From positions 1-62,388 of the forward strand of contig CANFEB010000010.1 in the NCBI GenBank assembly GCA_947445775.1: DNA of 62,388 bases, given 5' to 3'. Positions 34,160-42,451 of this stretch are shown here, piece by piece (position 1 is the first letter of the stretch; every line of letters starts with the position of its first letter). The stretch comes from Oligoflexales bacterium. Its GTDB lineage: Bacteria; Bdellovibrionota_B; Oligoflexia; Oligoflexales; RGVZ01. The translations under genes were made by a program, and so were the position numbers. The notes under the pieces were generated by a model, which worked only from the letters and a program-made list of their open reading frames with translations, was not told the DNA's origin and made no database searches.

Positions 34160-34325
34160 AACGATACCAAATACCGGGTGATATCGCCATTAATAAGCCT
34201 CCACATCCTTTGAGTGCGTATGCCGGTCATTCTGGACAGGACATCCAGCCGAGCAGAACGAGCTTCCGTGAATGTCATCCTAGGTCATTTGCTCTCGTTG
34301 CCCTTGATATGGCCTTCTGCTGCCC

Positions 34326-34683
34326 ATGCTGGAGTTTGACACGGCAGATCCTGCGGTAGATCCGGTCTCGGGCCTAACGCCGGACGTAACGCCGGACCTC
34401 GCGACGGACCTCGCGACGCAGGCCGCGGACCTCGGCTGAGACTAAATCAAGCAATGGATGTGTTGCAGGTGGCGCCATGAAAATGGACGCGGTGGTGAGG
34501 TATCGTTAAAATGCGGGGCGGGAGAGGAAAACGCTCGTGATAATTCGCCGAGATTCTTCGCTGCGCTCAGGACACGTCGCTGGCGCTTTCGCGCCAGCGA
34601 CTGGCTAGAGGTTTGGGGCGCGAAAATGTTGGCGGGAACGGCTACGGGATAGATCGTGAAGTGTGCTTGAATTTCCCATAATC
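34326..34683 (+). repeat. dispersed repeat, partial copy C
   Basis: The start matches the ORF region of copy A (ATGCTGGAGTTTGACACrG) and the end matches the tail (GGGATAGATCGTGAAGTGTG). The middle differs. It contains the hairpin 34576-34601 (11-bp arms, TTTC loop) related to 5218-5251. Between here and 34925 only a weak promoter-like TAGAAT (about 34890) was noticed. Confidence 0.75.
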
Positions 34684-34925
34684 ATTTCAGCATTTGATTT
34701 CGTTTGCCGTCGTCGATGCGATTGGCGGCCCACCTCTGATAATTCCTGCGGTTGATTCTCGCGGGCCAAGCATCACTGATTTTTCCTGAGTTTCTTCGCC
34801 CGCCTGGTGACCAAGGCCCCCTTCGGTAACACTTATTGTGGCGCTACTCGGATGGACCCGCACAAAGTTTGCGCCCCATTTGATTGTGGTAGAATGTTGG
34901 GAAACCTATTGAAGGAAAACACCGA

Positions 34926-35666
34926 ATGATTGCTGGAATTATTGCCGTAGGACTGGGCTTGATGGTTCTTGAACGAATGATTCCCGATCAAAAGCTAGCA
35001 GACGTTCCCGGCTGGTGGATGCGCGTTGTCATCATCAACATTCTACAGCTCGGCGTTGTCGTCATTGCCGATATCACCTGGAACACTTGGTTTGGCAGTC
35101 ATATTTTCTCCCTTCAAGACCAATTTTCAGCGCCGGCGGCAGCGTTCATTGTTTACCTGGCGCTGACGTTTGTTTTCTACTGGTGGCATCGCCTGCGTCA
35201 CGACATCAATATTCTGTGGCTGAGCTGTCATCAGCTGCACCATAGCGCAAGTCGCATTGAGACGATCACGTCGTTTTACAAGCATCCTCTGGAGCTGATT
35301 CTTAACGGCATCATCATAGCTTTTATCAACTTTTGGATTTTCGGTTTGACCCTTGAAGCTGCTGCGTGGGTGACCGTCTATACGGCCTTAGCTGAGTTCT
35401 TCTATCATATGAATATCAAAACTCCGCACTGGGCGGGCTACATCATTCAACGCCCCGAGATGCACCGCATCCATCATCAGCGCGGTGTGCACTACAATAA
35501 TTTCGCCGATCTGCCGATTTGGGATATGATGTTTGGCACTTTCAAAAACCCACCAAACGTTGACACTCCTTGCGGCTTTAAACCTGACCGCGAGACGATT
35601 TTTGGCGATATTCTTCGTTTTAAAAACGTGAATAATCCCCACCCTGTTTTTGGCAAAAAAAAATAA
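34926..35666 (+). CDS. sterol desaturase / fatty acid hydroxylase family protein
   Basis: 246 residues with AAGGA upstream. Four membrane segments and the three histidine clusters of the membrane di-iron family: HRLRH, CHQLHHSAS and EMHRIHHQRG. Members hydroxylate or desaturate sterols, fatty acids or carotenoids in the membrane. First gene of the island's three-gene operon; the next gene starts 11 bases after its stop. Confidence 0.92.
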   Translation: MIAGIIAVGLGLMVLERMIPDQKLADVPGWWMRVVIINILQLGVVVIADITWNTWFGSHIFSLQDQFSAPAAAFIVYLALTFVFYWWHRLRHDINILWLSCHQLHHSASRIETITSFYKHPLELILNGIIIAFINFWIFGLTLEAAAWVTVYTALAEFFYHMNIKTPHWAGYIIQRPEMHRIHHQRGVHYNNFADLPIWDMMFGTFKNPPNVDTPCGFKPDRETIFGDILRFKNVNNPHPVFGKKK

Positions 35667-35677
35667 AGGACATCACG

Positions 35678-36184
35678 ATGGAAATTTTATCTGCCATTCA
35701 TTGGCGTGGCATCAAGTGGCCATCGGCCCTCGTTCTCGGGATAGGCTCGTTACAAATCATAGGATTTCTCACCCAAATCGACGCTATTAGAAACATCGGC
35801 CGGCTGACGTCAGCATCACCGTTGCCTCTTGTTTTTTCAAACTTTAGAGGCCTCGAGACCTACTCTCTAGAATTCAACATCACAGCCGAAAGCCCTGACG
35901 GAACATCCATCACAAAATTAATTACGCCAAAAATCTACGGCGAATTCAAAGGTCCCTACAATCGTCGCAACGTCTACGGTGCCGTCCTAGCCTACGGCCC
36001 AAAGCTCACCGACCCGAGCGAAAAACCCATGGTGGACTCCGTCCTTAAATACGGGTTTTGCAACAATGGCCCGCTTACAGAGATGCTTGAGTCGTCGACG
36101 CCTCTTCGCAAAGTGCTCATCACCGCAACGTCTAAAGCTAAAAATGCAGAAGGACCATATGTGACTGAGGTGAACTGCCAATGA
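35678..36184 (+). CDS. membrane-anchored hypothetical protein
   Basis: 168 residues. One N-terminal membrane segment (ALVLGIGSLQIIGFLTQ) and a probably extracytoplasmic domain with a Cys near the end (KYGFCNNGPL ... VTEVNCQ). Similar small proteins are commonly found before HTTM-type genes (general knowledge, not checked). No function can be given. The stop overlaps the next start (ATGA). Confidence 0.7.
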   Translation: MEILSAIHWRGIKWPSALVLGIGSLQIIGFLTQIDAIRNIGRLTSASPLPLVFSNFRGLETYSLEFNITAESPDGTSITKLITPKIYGEFKGPYNRRNVYGAVLAYGPKLTDPSEKPMVDSVLKYGFCNNGPLTEMLESSTPLRKVLITATSKAKNAEGPYVTEVNCQ

Positions 36185-37419
36185 CCAAGACACCAAACGC
36201 TTATATATACTCAGGCTGGCATTTCGCTTTCTTTCGCATCGTCTTTGGACTTTATCTTGCCATTCATTTTTGGGATCTGACTGCCTACGCCCCAGAGCTC
36301 TGGAGTGGTGCAGGAAACTTAAGTGATCCGAGGATGCTTCCGTCTTACGGGATTTTTCCAAATATTCTGTTTTGGTTTATTGATCCCGCCTTTGCGCAAG
36401 GTTTTGTGTGGATATTATTTGCCGCGTCTTTGCTGTTTATGGTTGGATTCCTCAGACCTATAGCTGCGTTACTTCTCTGGTACGGCTGGGCATGCCTAGC
36501 CGGTAGAAATCCTTTTATCGCTAATCCAGGAATTCCCTTCATTGGACTGTTGTTGCTAATTTGCGTCATAATTCCAAATGGTGAGCCCCTGTCTCCGACA
36601 AAACTAAAAAATGGCCAAGACTGGCGCATGCCCGAAGGCATCTTCGCTGGTGTGTGGATCATCATGGCCTTGGGATACACGGTCAGTGGACTGCATAAGT
36701 GCCTCAGTTCATCGTGGGTCGACGGAACGGCCATCATTCACCTACTGAATAATCCATTATCCCGCGACAACAGCCTGCGCGAATTACTGCTCTCGATGCC
36801 GGAATTCCTCCTGCGCCTTAACACATGGGGAGTTCTCGGACTCGAGATCTTGTTTGGGCCGCTGTGTTTGTTTGCTTTCACGCGTAAGTGGACGTGGCTT
36901 GCCATGATCGGAATGCACCTAGGGATCGTCAGTCTCGTTAATTTTACTGATTTAACCTTTGGCGTACTAATGGTGCATTTATTTACGTTTGATGAGCACT
37001 GGTTACCGGCGAAAAAAACTGACCGTCATCCAGTGCTTTTTTTCGACGGAGTCTGCGGGCTGTGTAATCGATTTATTCAGTTTCTTTTTGACGTCGACAC
37101 TGACGCTGTCTTCAAAGTCGCAACGCTTCAAGGTGACGTGGCACGACAAAAACTTCCAGAGCTACACACCAAGCAATTAAATAGTCTGGTCGTCATGACT
37201 CACGCCGGCGAGACTCTCACGAAATCAAAAGCCGTGCTCTATGTCATGAATCAAGTGGGCGGACTTTGGCGTGTGGTTTATTTCTTAGGTAGCTGCATTC
37301 CGAGCACAATAGCCGACGGTATTTACTCTGCCGTCGCTACGCGTCGTTACAGCTGGTTTGGGAAGTCTGAGGCTTGCCGTATGCCGACCCCTGCGGAGCG
37401 CCGCAGGTTTATTGGCTAA
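36181..37419 (+). CDS. HTTM-like membrane protein fused to DUF393 domain
   Basis: 412 residues. Residues ~10-270 contain many membrane helices of the HTTM (vitamin K-dependent carboxylase-like) type: FFRIVFGLYLAIHFWDL, GYTVSGLHKCLSSSWVDG. From ~285 a DUF393 (DCC1-like thiol oxidoreductase) domain starts: VLFFDGVCGLCNRFIQFL, then FKVATLQGDVAR. The CGLC pair suggests redox activity. Last gene of the island operon. Confidence 0.85.
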   Translation: MTKTPNAYIYSGWHFAFFRIVFGLYLAIHFWDLTAYAPELWSGAGNLSDPRMLPSYGIFPNILFWFIDPAFAQGFVWILFAASLLFMVGFLRPIAALLLWYGWACLAGRNPFIANPGIPFIGLLLLICVIIPNGEPLSPTKLKNGQDWRMPEGIFAGVWIIMALGYTVSGLHKCLSSSWVDGTAIIHLLNNPLSRDNSLRELLLSMPEFLLRLNTWGVLGLEILFGPLCLFAFTRKWTWLAMIGMHLGIVSLVNFTDLTFGVLMVHLFTFDEHWLPAKKTDRHPVLFFDGVCGLCNRFIQFLFDVDTDAVFKVATLQGDVARQKLPELHTKQLNSLVVMTHAGETLTKSKAVLYVMNQVGGLWRVVYFLGSCIPSTIADGIYSAVATRRYSWFGKSEACRMPTPAERRRFIG

Positions 37420-37446
37420 GGGACTATTCCCAGCACGACTTTTCCC

Positions 37447-37933
37447 GATTGTAGGAAATTCAAGCACACTTCACGATCTATCCCGCAGACGTTGCTGGCA
37501 ACATTTTCGCGCCACTAACTTTCAGCAGCGTGAATTCTTGCCCCTAAAAAAACCAAAATCTCAACTACTGGCCCACCTTCCGTCGTTAGGTCCGGCGTTA
37601 GGTGGGGCGTTAGGTCCGAGACCGCCTCCCGCGCAGGATCCGGTGTGTCAAACTCCAGCACCACGGATTCGCACCTGGGAATCTTATCTTCGCTATGATC
37701 GCCGCCGCCGGGATTACTGGACGAGATGGAAATTTTTTGTTGGACTTTGATCGCCATTCCCCGGGGAAGCGAGGGCGGAGACTGCTTCTGCCTCGGCCCC
37801 GGTCTCTACTTCGGCAGCGGCTTCCTTCCCTGAGGAAGGAGAGTTTGCTGCGCGATTAAGGCCAAGTGAGAAACCTGAGTCTTGCCAGATTCCAGCAGCT
37901 TTGCGCTCCCCGACGGAAAAAATATTGTCAAAA
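37447..37933 (-). repeat. dispersed repeat, copy B
   Basis: Inverse of copy A, forming the right end of the island. It reads from the tail (GATTGTAGGAAATTC at 37447) to the terminal CGGAAAAAATATTGTCAAA. The fdhD-like stretch is shortened: CCCCGA joins directly to CGGAAAAAATATTGTC. It contains the second version of the MAIKVQQKI small ORF (37757-37515, minus). Confidence 0.85.
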
Positions 37934-37967
37934 AATTCTATGGCACCGGTAACGTGACTTCTTTGAC
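37934..37967. repeat. right 34-bp direct repeat of the island
   Basis: Matches 32861-32894 with one mismatch (TATGG versus TACGG). It contains the stop codon of the convergent secreted-protein gene. Confidence 0.85.
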
Positions 37968-39161
37968 TGTGTCCCGCCCCAGGTCGACGATGACAAGTTT
38001 ATCCGCAAGGCTTTCCGCCCCGTTGATGTGGGCCATGACAATCGATTTTGAGTTGGGAGAAATACCCACCTCTCCGTAGAAGTTCACGCCGCTGGTTTTA
38101 AATTCCTTGATCACAAGACCTGCGCGATAGTCGACCAAAAAAACTTTTTGCCAGCGCCTGCGAATATCATCCGTCCGTCCGGTAACAAGAGCAATTTTGC
38201 GATCAAAATTTGGCCAAATTATAGCCTGGCTTACACTGTTTTCTGCAGGAAGCTTGAAGTTAAATTCGCCTTCTTTGGTAACACCTGTCCATGTCGGGAT
38301 CTCGTGGATGGTGACGCTGTTGGCAGCAGCTGAAATTTTCAATGCAGCAAAACGACCCATGTTCTGGATTACCTGATACCCGTCCTTGACTTTGATCGTT
38401 CGGGGGCGTGACGTTGACGACTGCGAAATGGTGGTAAGGGTTCTTTTGGCTTCGTCCCAGATTGTTTGCTTTCCATTTAGCGGGTCAGCATGAACGACGT
38501 GGCTGCCGCTCGAAACTTTTGCCAGAAAACGTGATTGCATGGTTGTGGTGTCAAGTTGCAATAGTGTTCGGGTCAACGGCTCAAACAAAACTGGAGTCCG
38601 ATGGAATTGCACGACTCCCAAAAAGCCAATGCGCTTGACCGGGCCCGCAGAAGCCGAGACTCCCGAAATCAACTCCAAGTCCCCGCGCCCGCAGTCAGAG
38701 AAGGATGGGTCGGCCACCACTGCCGCAAAACTGGAGGCAAACCCCTTGGAATCAAGGGTGACCATCAAGTCAGCAGATAGAGTATTGCGCAGCCCAAATT
38801 CCGGCAGGGCTGTTCCAGAAGTTAATTGAATTTCATAGACGACCAGTTTTCTGTCCGGTGATTTGCCCACAGGCAGGATGGCATAGGCGCGCGAACCGTC
38901 GAGTGAAAACACAATTTTGCGACTGAACGGCAAGTGGAAATCCTTGGCGCATGTGCGCTGAAAATCAGCGGCCTCTGTTTTGGCGGCTGTCTCGCGAACG
39001 GCCTTTGGATCTAAAGAAGGTGTTGGTGTTGCTGCTGGAGCTGCTGCTGGAGCTGGCGACGCAGCGGGTGCTGGCGACGCAGATTGACCAGCCGCATTGG
39101 AGGTCCCAATCATCAGGGCAAGCAGTATTACAGGCAATAAAAACAGGGCTGAGAATCTCAT
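37938..39161 (-). CDS. secreted protein, possible beta-propeller
   Basis: 407 residues from ATG 39161, which overlaps the stop of the deacylase gene (ATGA). A signal peptide ends near IGTSNAAG, followed by an Ala/Pro-rich linker made of short tandem repeats, then a ~330-residue domain with repeated strand-turn units (GSRAYAILPVG, RKLVVYEIQ, GKQTIWDEAKR). This suggests a beta-propeller, but no family was recognised. Two cysteines (RTCAKD and SDCGRG) may form a disulfide. Its final codons lie in the right direct repeat. Confidence 0.7.
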   Translation of the reverse strand: MRFSALFLLPVILLALMIGTSNAAGQSASPAPAASPAPAAAPAATPTPSLDPKAVRETAAKTEAADFQRTCAKDFHLPFSRKIVFSLDGSRAYAILPVGKSPDRKLVVYEIQLTSGTALPEFGLRNTLSADLMVTLDSKGFASSFAAVVADPSFSDCGRGDLELISGVSASAGPVKRIGFLGVVQFHRTPVLFEPLTRTLLQLDTTTMQSRFLAKVSSGSHVVHADPLNGKQTIWDEAKRTLTTISQSSTSRPRTIKVKDGYQVIQNMGRFAALKISAAANSVTIHEIPTWTGVTKEGEFNFKLPAENSVSQAIIWPNFDRKIALVTGRTDDIRRRWQKVFLVDYRAGLVIKEFKTSGVNFYGEVGISPNSKSIVMAHINGAESLADKLVIVDLGRDTVKEVTLPVP

Positions 39162-40189
39162 GATGGGAGTTCCTCCTCGGTGATGGTTTTCATGATGCGA
39201 CAAAGCTCTGCTGGACGCGGGCCCCCGAATTCTGGAGTTCCGGGTCGGACATATTTTGGAAACAGAATTCGCCCGCTGACCGGCGCAAAAATGTCTTGCT
39301 CATCATGCTTGGCAATTAAATCCCCGGCGGCAACCGTTTGAAAGTTAATCAGTCCGGGAACCAGGGTCACATCTCCTGTGGGCGGATACGGAATGATTCC
39401 ATTCCAAGTGTAAAGCGCACCTGCGCTATGGACTTTCTTACGGAGCTTGTTAGGCCCCACATCAGCCGATCCCGTTGTTTCTAATGCCTGAAGTGAACAC
39501 GCAAGGCCGATAGCAATCTGGTCCTCATCGAAACCGGCCTGCCCCAGTTCAAGGGTGATGCCGGTGCCGCCTTTGGCGTTTACAAATTCATCTGAGCACA
39601 TGCCGTCTTTTGAAAAGGCGCCGCCCCAGTGCGTCACCACAGGCAATTCACGGGAAATCCTGCGCGCGAAATCAAATGACTTGCGCTGCCACGGGAAAAT
39701 GAAAAATGCAGACTGTGACGGTTCGCGCGTCTGATGGATATCGAGCAAAAACTGGCTTCGCGCCAATAGATCCTGCAATTCGTGGGCACGCTGGGCCTCG
39801 CGCGAATGATTAACGGGCGCTCCAAAGCTGCGGTTTAAGTCTTGGTCGATAAATCGCCGGCCCAGCAACGCTGCTTCGGAGTTGCCCAACGCAATTCCAA
39901 TGGGAGCCTGCAAGCGGATTGCCCCAGATAAAATTTGATTCAGGAGCTTTGTTACGATGGGAAGCCCCGCGACTTCGTTGCCGTGGACCACAGCTAAAAT
40001 CGTCAGATGGATTTCTCCGCCTGGATCCATGGCGCGCTGGACGCTGAGCATATCTTGACCGATACAGATGGCATCGGCGGCGATTTGCACGCACGGCAAA
40101 CCCACGCTGGCAGCCTTGACGGCTCGCCGGAAATCAGCGATGTGGCGTTCAATCGTTGCGATGTCGGCTTGACCGTTGTTGGGTGACAC
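39158..40189 (-). CDS. succinylglutamate desuccinylase/aspartoacylase-type (M14) enzyme
   Basis: 343 residues with a GTG start. Zinc-site motifs: VVHGNEVAG, the FIDQDLNRSFG loop, LLDIHQTREPS (second His) and the catalytic Glu region ITLELGQAGFDED. The C-terminal barrel-like part includes APVSGRILFPKYVRPG. Such enzymes remove acyl or amide groups from amino acids or small molecules; the substrate is unknown. Coupled to the secreted protein gene downstream. Confidence 0.88.
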   Translation of the reverse strand: MSPNNGQADIATIERHIADFRRAVKAASVGLPCVQIAADAICIGQDMLSVQRAMDPGGEIHLTILAVVHGNEVAGLPIVTKLLNQILSGAIRLQAPIGIALGNSEAALLGRRFIDQDLNRSFGAPVNHSREAQRAHELQDLLARSQFLLDIHQTREPSQSAFFIFPWQRKSFDFARRISRELPVVTHWGGAFSKDGMCSDEFVNAKGGTGITLELGQAGFDEDQIAIGLACSLQALETTGSADVGPNKLRKKVHSAGALYTWNGIIPYPPTGDVTLVPGLINFQTVAAGDLIAKHDEQDIFAPVSGRILFPKYVRPGTPEFGGPRPAELCRIMKTITEEELPS

Positions 40190-40300
40190 TTAAAAAACGC
40201 TCCATTCTCGTTTTATTATCTGGCATGATCCTATGAGGAATCTGATTCTTTTGCCGTATTGGCTATTTTGTCACAAAATGCTTCCGTTGGGGGCCTTGTC

Positions 40301-41056
40301 GTGAATTCAAAGTTATTCCCTTTAGCTGTAAGATCCGCAGTAACAGCCACAGCCACAGTCGCCGGCGCAGGCGCAGGCGCCGGGCCAGCTGCCCATTTCA
40401 CCCGAATGGGGGCCTTTCGCCTGGTCTTTGCTGCGTCATTTACTGTCCTCGTTGTGGCCTGCGGCAACTCTGGTTGCGCCATCAAAAAAAATAGTCCGGC
40501 AACCGACGCGCCCGGCGTGGGGGCGGACGGTCGTGGAGGCACGCTTACCAATTCCGCCAGCGCTGCCCGTGCCCCCAAGGCGTCGCCGGTTAATCCCCGC
40601 TCCATCCTTGCGGCCCGGGTCAAACCAGATTGGCAAAAAGTTTTCATCGCGCGGGCCATGGAAATCAAGGCCGTGGAGGCTTGGGGACTTTTTTCAGAGG
40701 GTGGCTGGGTGGATGACGGCCAGACGATGGTGTTTGTCCTGCCCGATGGCACGGCGCGAGTCGATGCTGTCCTGCCAGGCGGGCGCGCCGCCGACACCCT
40801 AAAGCCGGTCTCGGCTGCGGACGTTCTTTTGCTGCGCAGGGATTTATTAGACCTTGACGGACTCGAAGATCACGTTGAAACGGTTTTTGATGCGGTTCAA
40901 TACGAGGCGGTGCACCTTGTGCCTCTGGCCAGTGATTCCCGGCTGGACGTAAAAACCAGGATCATGATTGTGCACCCGGGCGAGAAAAAAGCCCCCAAAC
41001 ATCTCGCGACTTTGCGGACCTTAAAGGCCATTCGTCAGGCGAGGGCGGATCATTGA
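40301..41056 (+). CDS. lipoprotein of unknown function
   Basis: 251 residues from GTG 40301, which has GGGGGCC upstream. Starting at ATG 40406 instead would give a short, standard lipoprotein signal with the lipobox LVVAC; ATG 40259 is a third choice. The codons between the starts contain short repeats (ACAGCC, GGCGCA). The mature part is uncharacterised, with GGWVDDGQTMVFVLPDGTA in the middle. The stop overlaps the phosphofructokinase TTG start. Confidence 0.65.
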   Translation: MNSKLFPLAVRSAVTATATVAGAGAGAGPAAHFTRMGAFRLVFAASFTVLVVACGNSGCAIKKNSPATDAPGVGADGRGGTLTNSASAARAPKASPVNPRSILAARVKPDWQKVFIARAMEIKAVEAWGLFSEGGWVDDGQTMVFVLPDGTARVDAVLPGGRAADTLKPVSAADVLLLRRDLLDLDGLEDHVETVFDAVQYEAVHLVPLASDSRLDVKTRIMIVHPGEKKAPKHLATLRTLKAIRQARADH

Positions 41057-42177
41057 AACTCGGCGTTTGCACCGGCGGAGGAGATTGTGCCGGCCTCAAT
41101 GCCGTTCTTCGTAGTCTGGTCCTTTGTGCCCGGACCCGTGGCGATACGACCATCATCGGGATCATGGAAGGCATCAACGGCCTCGCCGCCAATCCCCCGC
41201 GCCATCAGATTTTGTTCTCGCCGGCGGGCGACGGGCTTGGTGGACATAATGGCCTTAAAGGCCTTGACGAGTTTGTCCTGGACACCCTGTTGACGCTGGG
41301 TGGTACTTATTTGACGACGTCCAACGCTGGAAACCCATTTCGGGATGCCCGCGAGGGGGCGGCGTACAGGGCAGATGTACTCCGTGGCTACAAATCCTTG
41401 GGCCTTGACGGCTTGATTGTTATCGGTGGGGATGGCACGCACTGCATTGCCGCAGAACTAAGGGAATCCGGTATCCAGGTGATTGGCATTCCAAAGACCA
41501 TCGACAATGACTATGTCGATTCCGAACTGGCCGTCGGTTTCACTTCGGCGGTGGATGTTGCAACGGAGGCCCTCATGCGGGTTAATTCTTCCGGCGCTTC
41601 CCACGGTCGGGTCATGGTGGTTGAAGTTATGGGGCGCAATGCGGGCTATATTGCCCTTCATTCTGGTATTGCTTCTGGTGCCGATGTTATTTTGCTGCCG
41701 GAACGGCCGTTTTCCCGGGAAAATTTGGCAGAACACTTAAAAACAAAAGTTCTTAGCCGGAAGAATCATGCCCTCGTTGTTTGTGCGGAGGGGGCCCGAG
41801 CAGGATCAGAGGGATTGAAGTACCGCGTTTCAGCCAGCGGCACCCGCCAGCTTGGAGGCATCGCTGAAGTCGTTGCAACATTCCTGCACGGTGCTTTGAA
41901 ATACGATACGCGCAGCTCGGTGCTTGGACATATCCAACGCGGAAGCCAGCCAGATCCAGTTGACCGGATTTTAGCCGCTCGCTTTGCGACCCGCGCCATG
42001 AGGCTGGCTCACGAAAAAAAGTTCGGTTCGATGGTGGTCTTGAGAAAAGGCGAAGTGGAAGTGACCGCGTACCCCGATGCCCGCAGCCGGGGTGGGTCAG
42101 CAGCCCGGTGTCTGGATCCAAATGATCCAACGATCATCGCAGCTCAGGATATGGGCGTCTATTGTGGCGAAGCCTGA
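41053..42177 (+). CDS. pfkA: 6-phosphofructokinase
   Basis: 374 residues, TTG start overlapping the previous stop. Motifs: CTGGGDCAGLNAVLRS, IVIGGDGTHCIA, IGIPKTIDNDYVDSELAVGF, VEVMGRNAGYIAL and GHIQRGSQPDPVDR. The Gly after GGD (equivalent of E. coli Gly104) favours ATP as donor, while the Lys in PKTIDND is seen in PPi-using enzymes and some ATP-using ones. Key control enzyme of glycolysis. It ends before a hairpin at 42203-42236. Confidence 0.92.
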   Translation: MKLGVCTGGGDCAGLNAVLRSLVLCARTRGDTTIIGIMEGINGLAANPPRHQILFSPAGDGLGGHNGLKGLDEFVLDTLLTLGGTYLTTSNAGNPFRDAREGAAYRADVLRGYKSLGLDGLIVIGGDGTHCIAAELRESGIQVIGIPKTIDNDYVDSELAVGFTSAVDVATEALMRVNSSGASHGRVMVVEVMGRNAGYIALHSGIASGADVILLPERPFSRENLAEHLKTKVLSRKNHALVVCAEGARAGSEGLKYRVSASGTRQLGGIAEVVATFLHGALKYDTRSSVLGHIQRGSQPDPVDRILAARFATRAMRLAHEKKFGSMVVLRKGEVEVTAYPDARSRGGSAARCLDPNDPTIIAAQDMGVYCGEA

Positions 42178-42202
42178 CAAAAGGCCCTGACAAGGCAATG
42201 AA

Positions 42203-42236
42203 AAAGGGCGGGTTGCAGCTTTGCATCCCACCCTTT
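42203..42236. terminator. terminator-like hairpin between convergent genes
   Basis: 15-bp arms with two mismatches (AAAGGGCGGGTTGCA / TGCATCCCACCCTTT). A-run on the left and T-run on the right allow action in both directions, for pfkA and for the small basic gene. Confidence 0.7.
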
Positions 42237-42255
42237 GCAATCATCTTGTATTCAA

Positions 42256-42381
42256 TTATTGGTCTTGCTTCAGACGGCGACCATGCGGGCTCTTGGCTTT
42301 CCGGCGTTTAATGCGTGCTTTCATGCCAGCACGTTTACGGGCGGTCTTCTTGCGGTTACGGGGCGGACGATTCTTGCGCAT
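42256..42381 (-). CDS. 41-residue highly basic protein
   Basis: From ATG 42381, with GGAG six bases before it, the frame reads MRKNRPPRNRKKTARKRAGM and continues with 21 more residues, mostly Arg, Lys and Ala, to TAA at 42256. An upstream in-frame ATG at 42393 contains the ribosome-binding site and is less likely. The composition is that of small ribosomal proteins or nucleic-acid-binding peptides, but I do not recognise the family (it is not L34, L36 or THX). It has its own terminator-like hairpin downstream. Confidence 0.7.
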   Translation of the reverse strand: MRKNRPPRNRKKTARKRAGMKARIKRRKAKSPHGRRLKQDQ

Positions 42382-42451
42382 CGGATTCTCCATCAAAATT
42401 CATCAGGTTCGGGGGGTTTACACCAACCACGGGACTTGATGCCATAAGAAT

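Larger units (their letters stand above)
32895..37933. mobile_element. 5-kb genomic island bounded by inverted repeats
   Basis: The segment lies between the 34-bp direct repeats. Its outermost 19 bp form a perfect terminal inverted repeat (TTTGACAATATTTTTTCCG), shared by a few bases with the direct repeat. Behind it, ~500-bp repeat copies stand in inverted orientation (A and B). Cargo: PIN toxin-antitoxin pair, partial repeat copy C, and a desaturase - hypothetical - HTTM/DUF393 operon. No transposase or integrase was found, so how it moved is unknown. Confidence 0.75.

Noticed and set aside
34093..34278. 61-codon minus-strand ORF upstream of the PIN toxin
   Set aside because: It crosses the palindrome and overlaps the toxin start; no ribosome-binding site and no family features.
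37358..37750. 130-codon plus-strand ORF
   Set aside because: It runs from the end of the HTTM gene through repeat copy B in a frame not kept in copy A.
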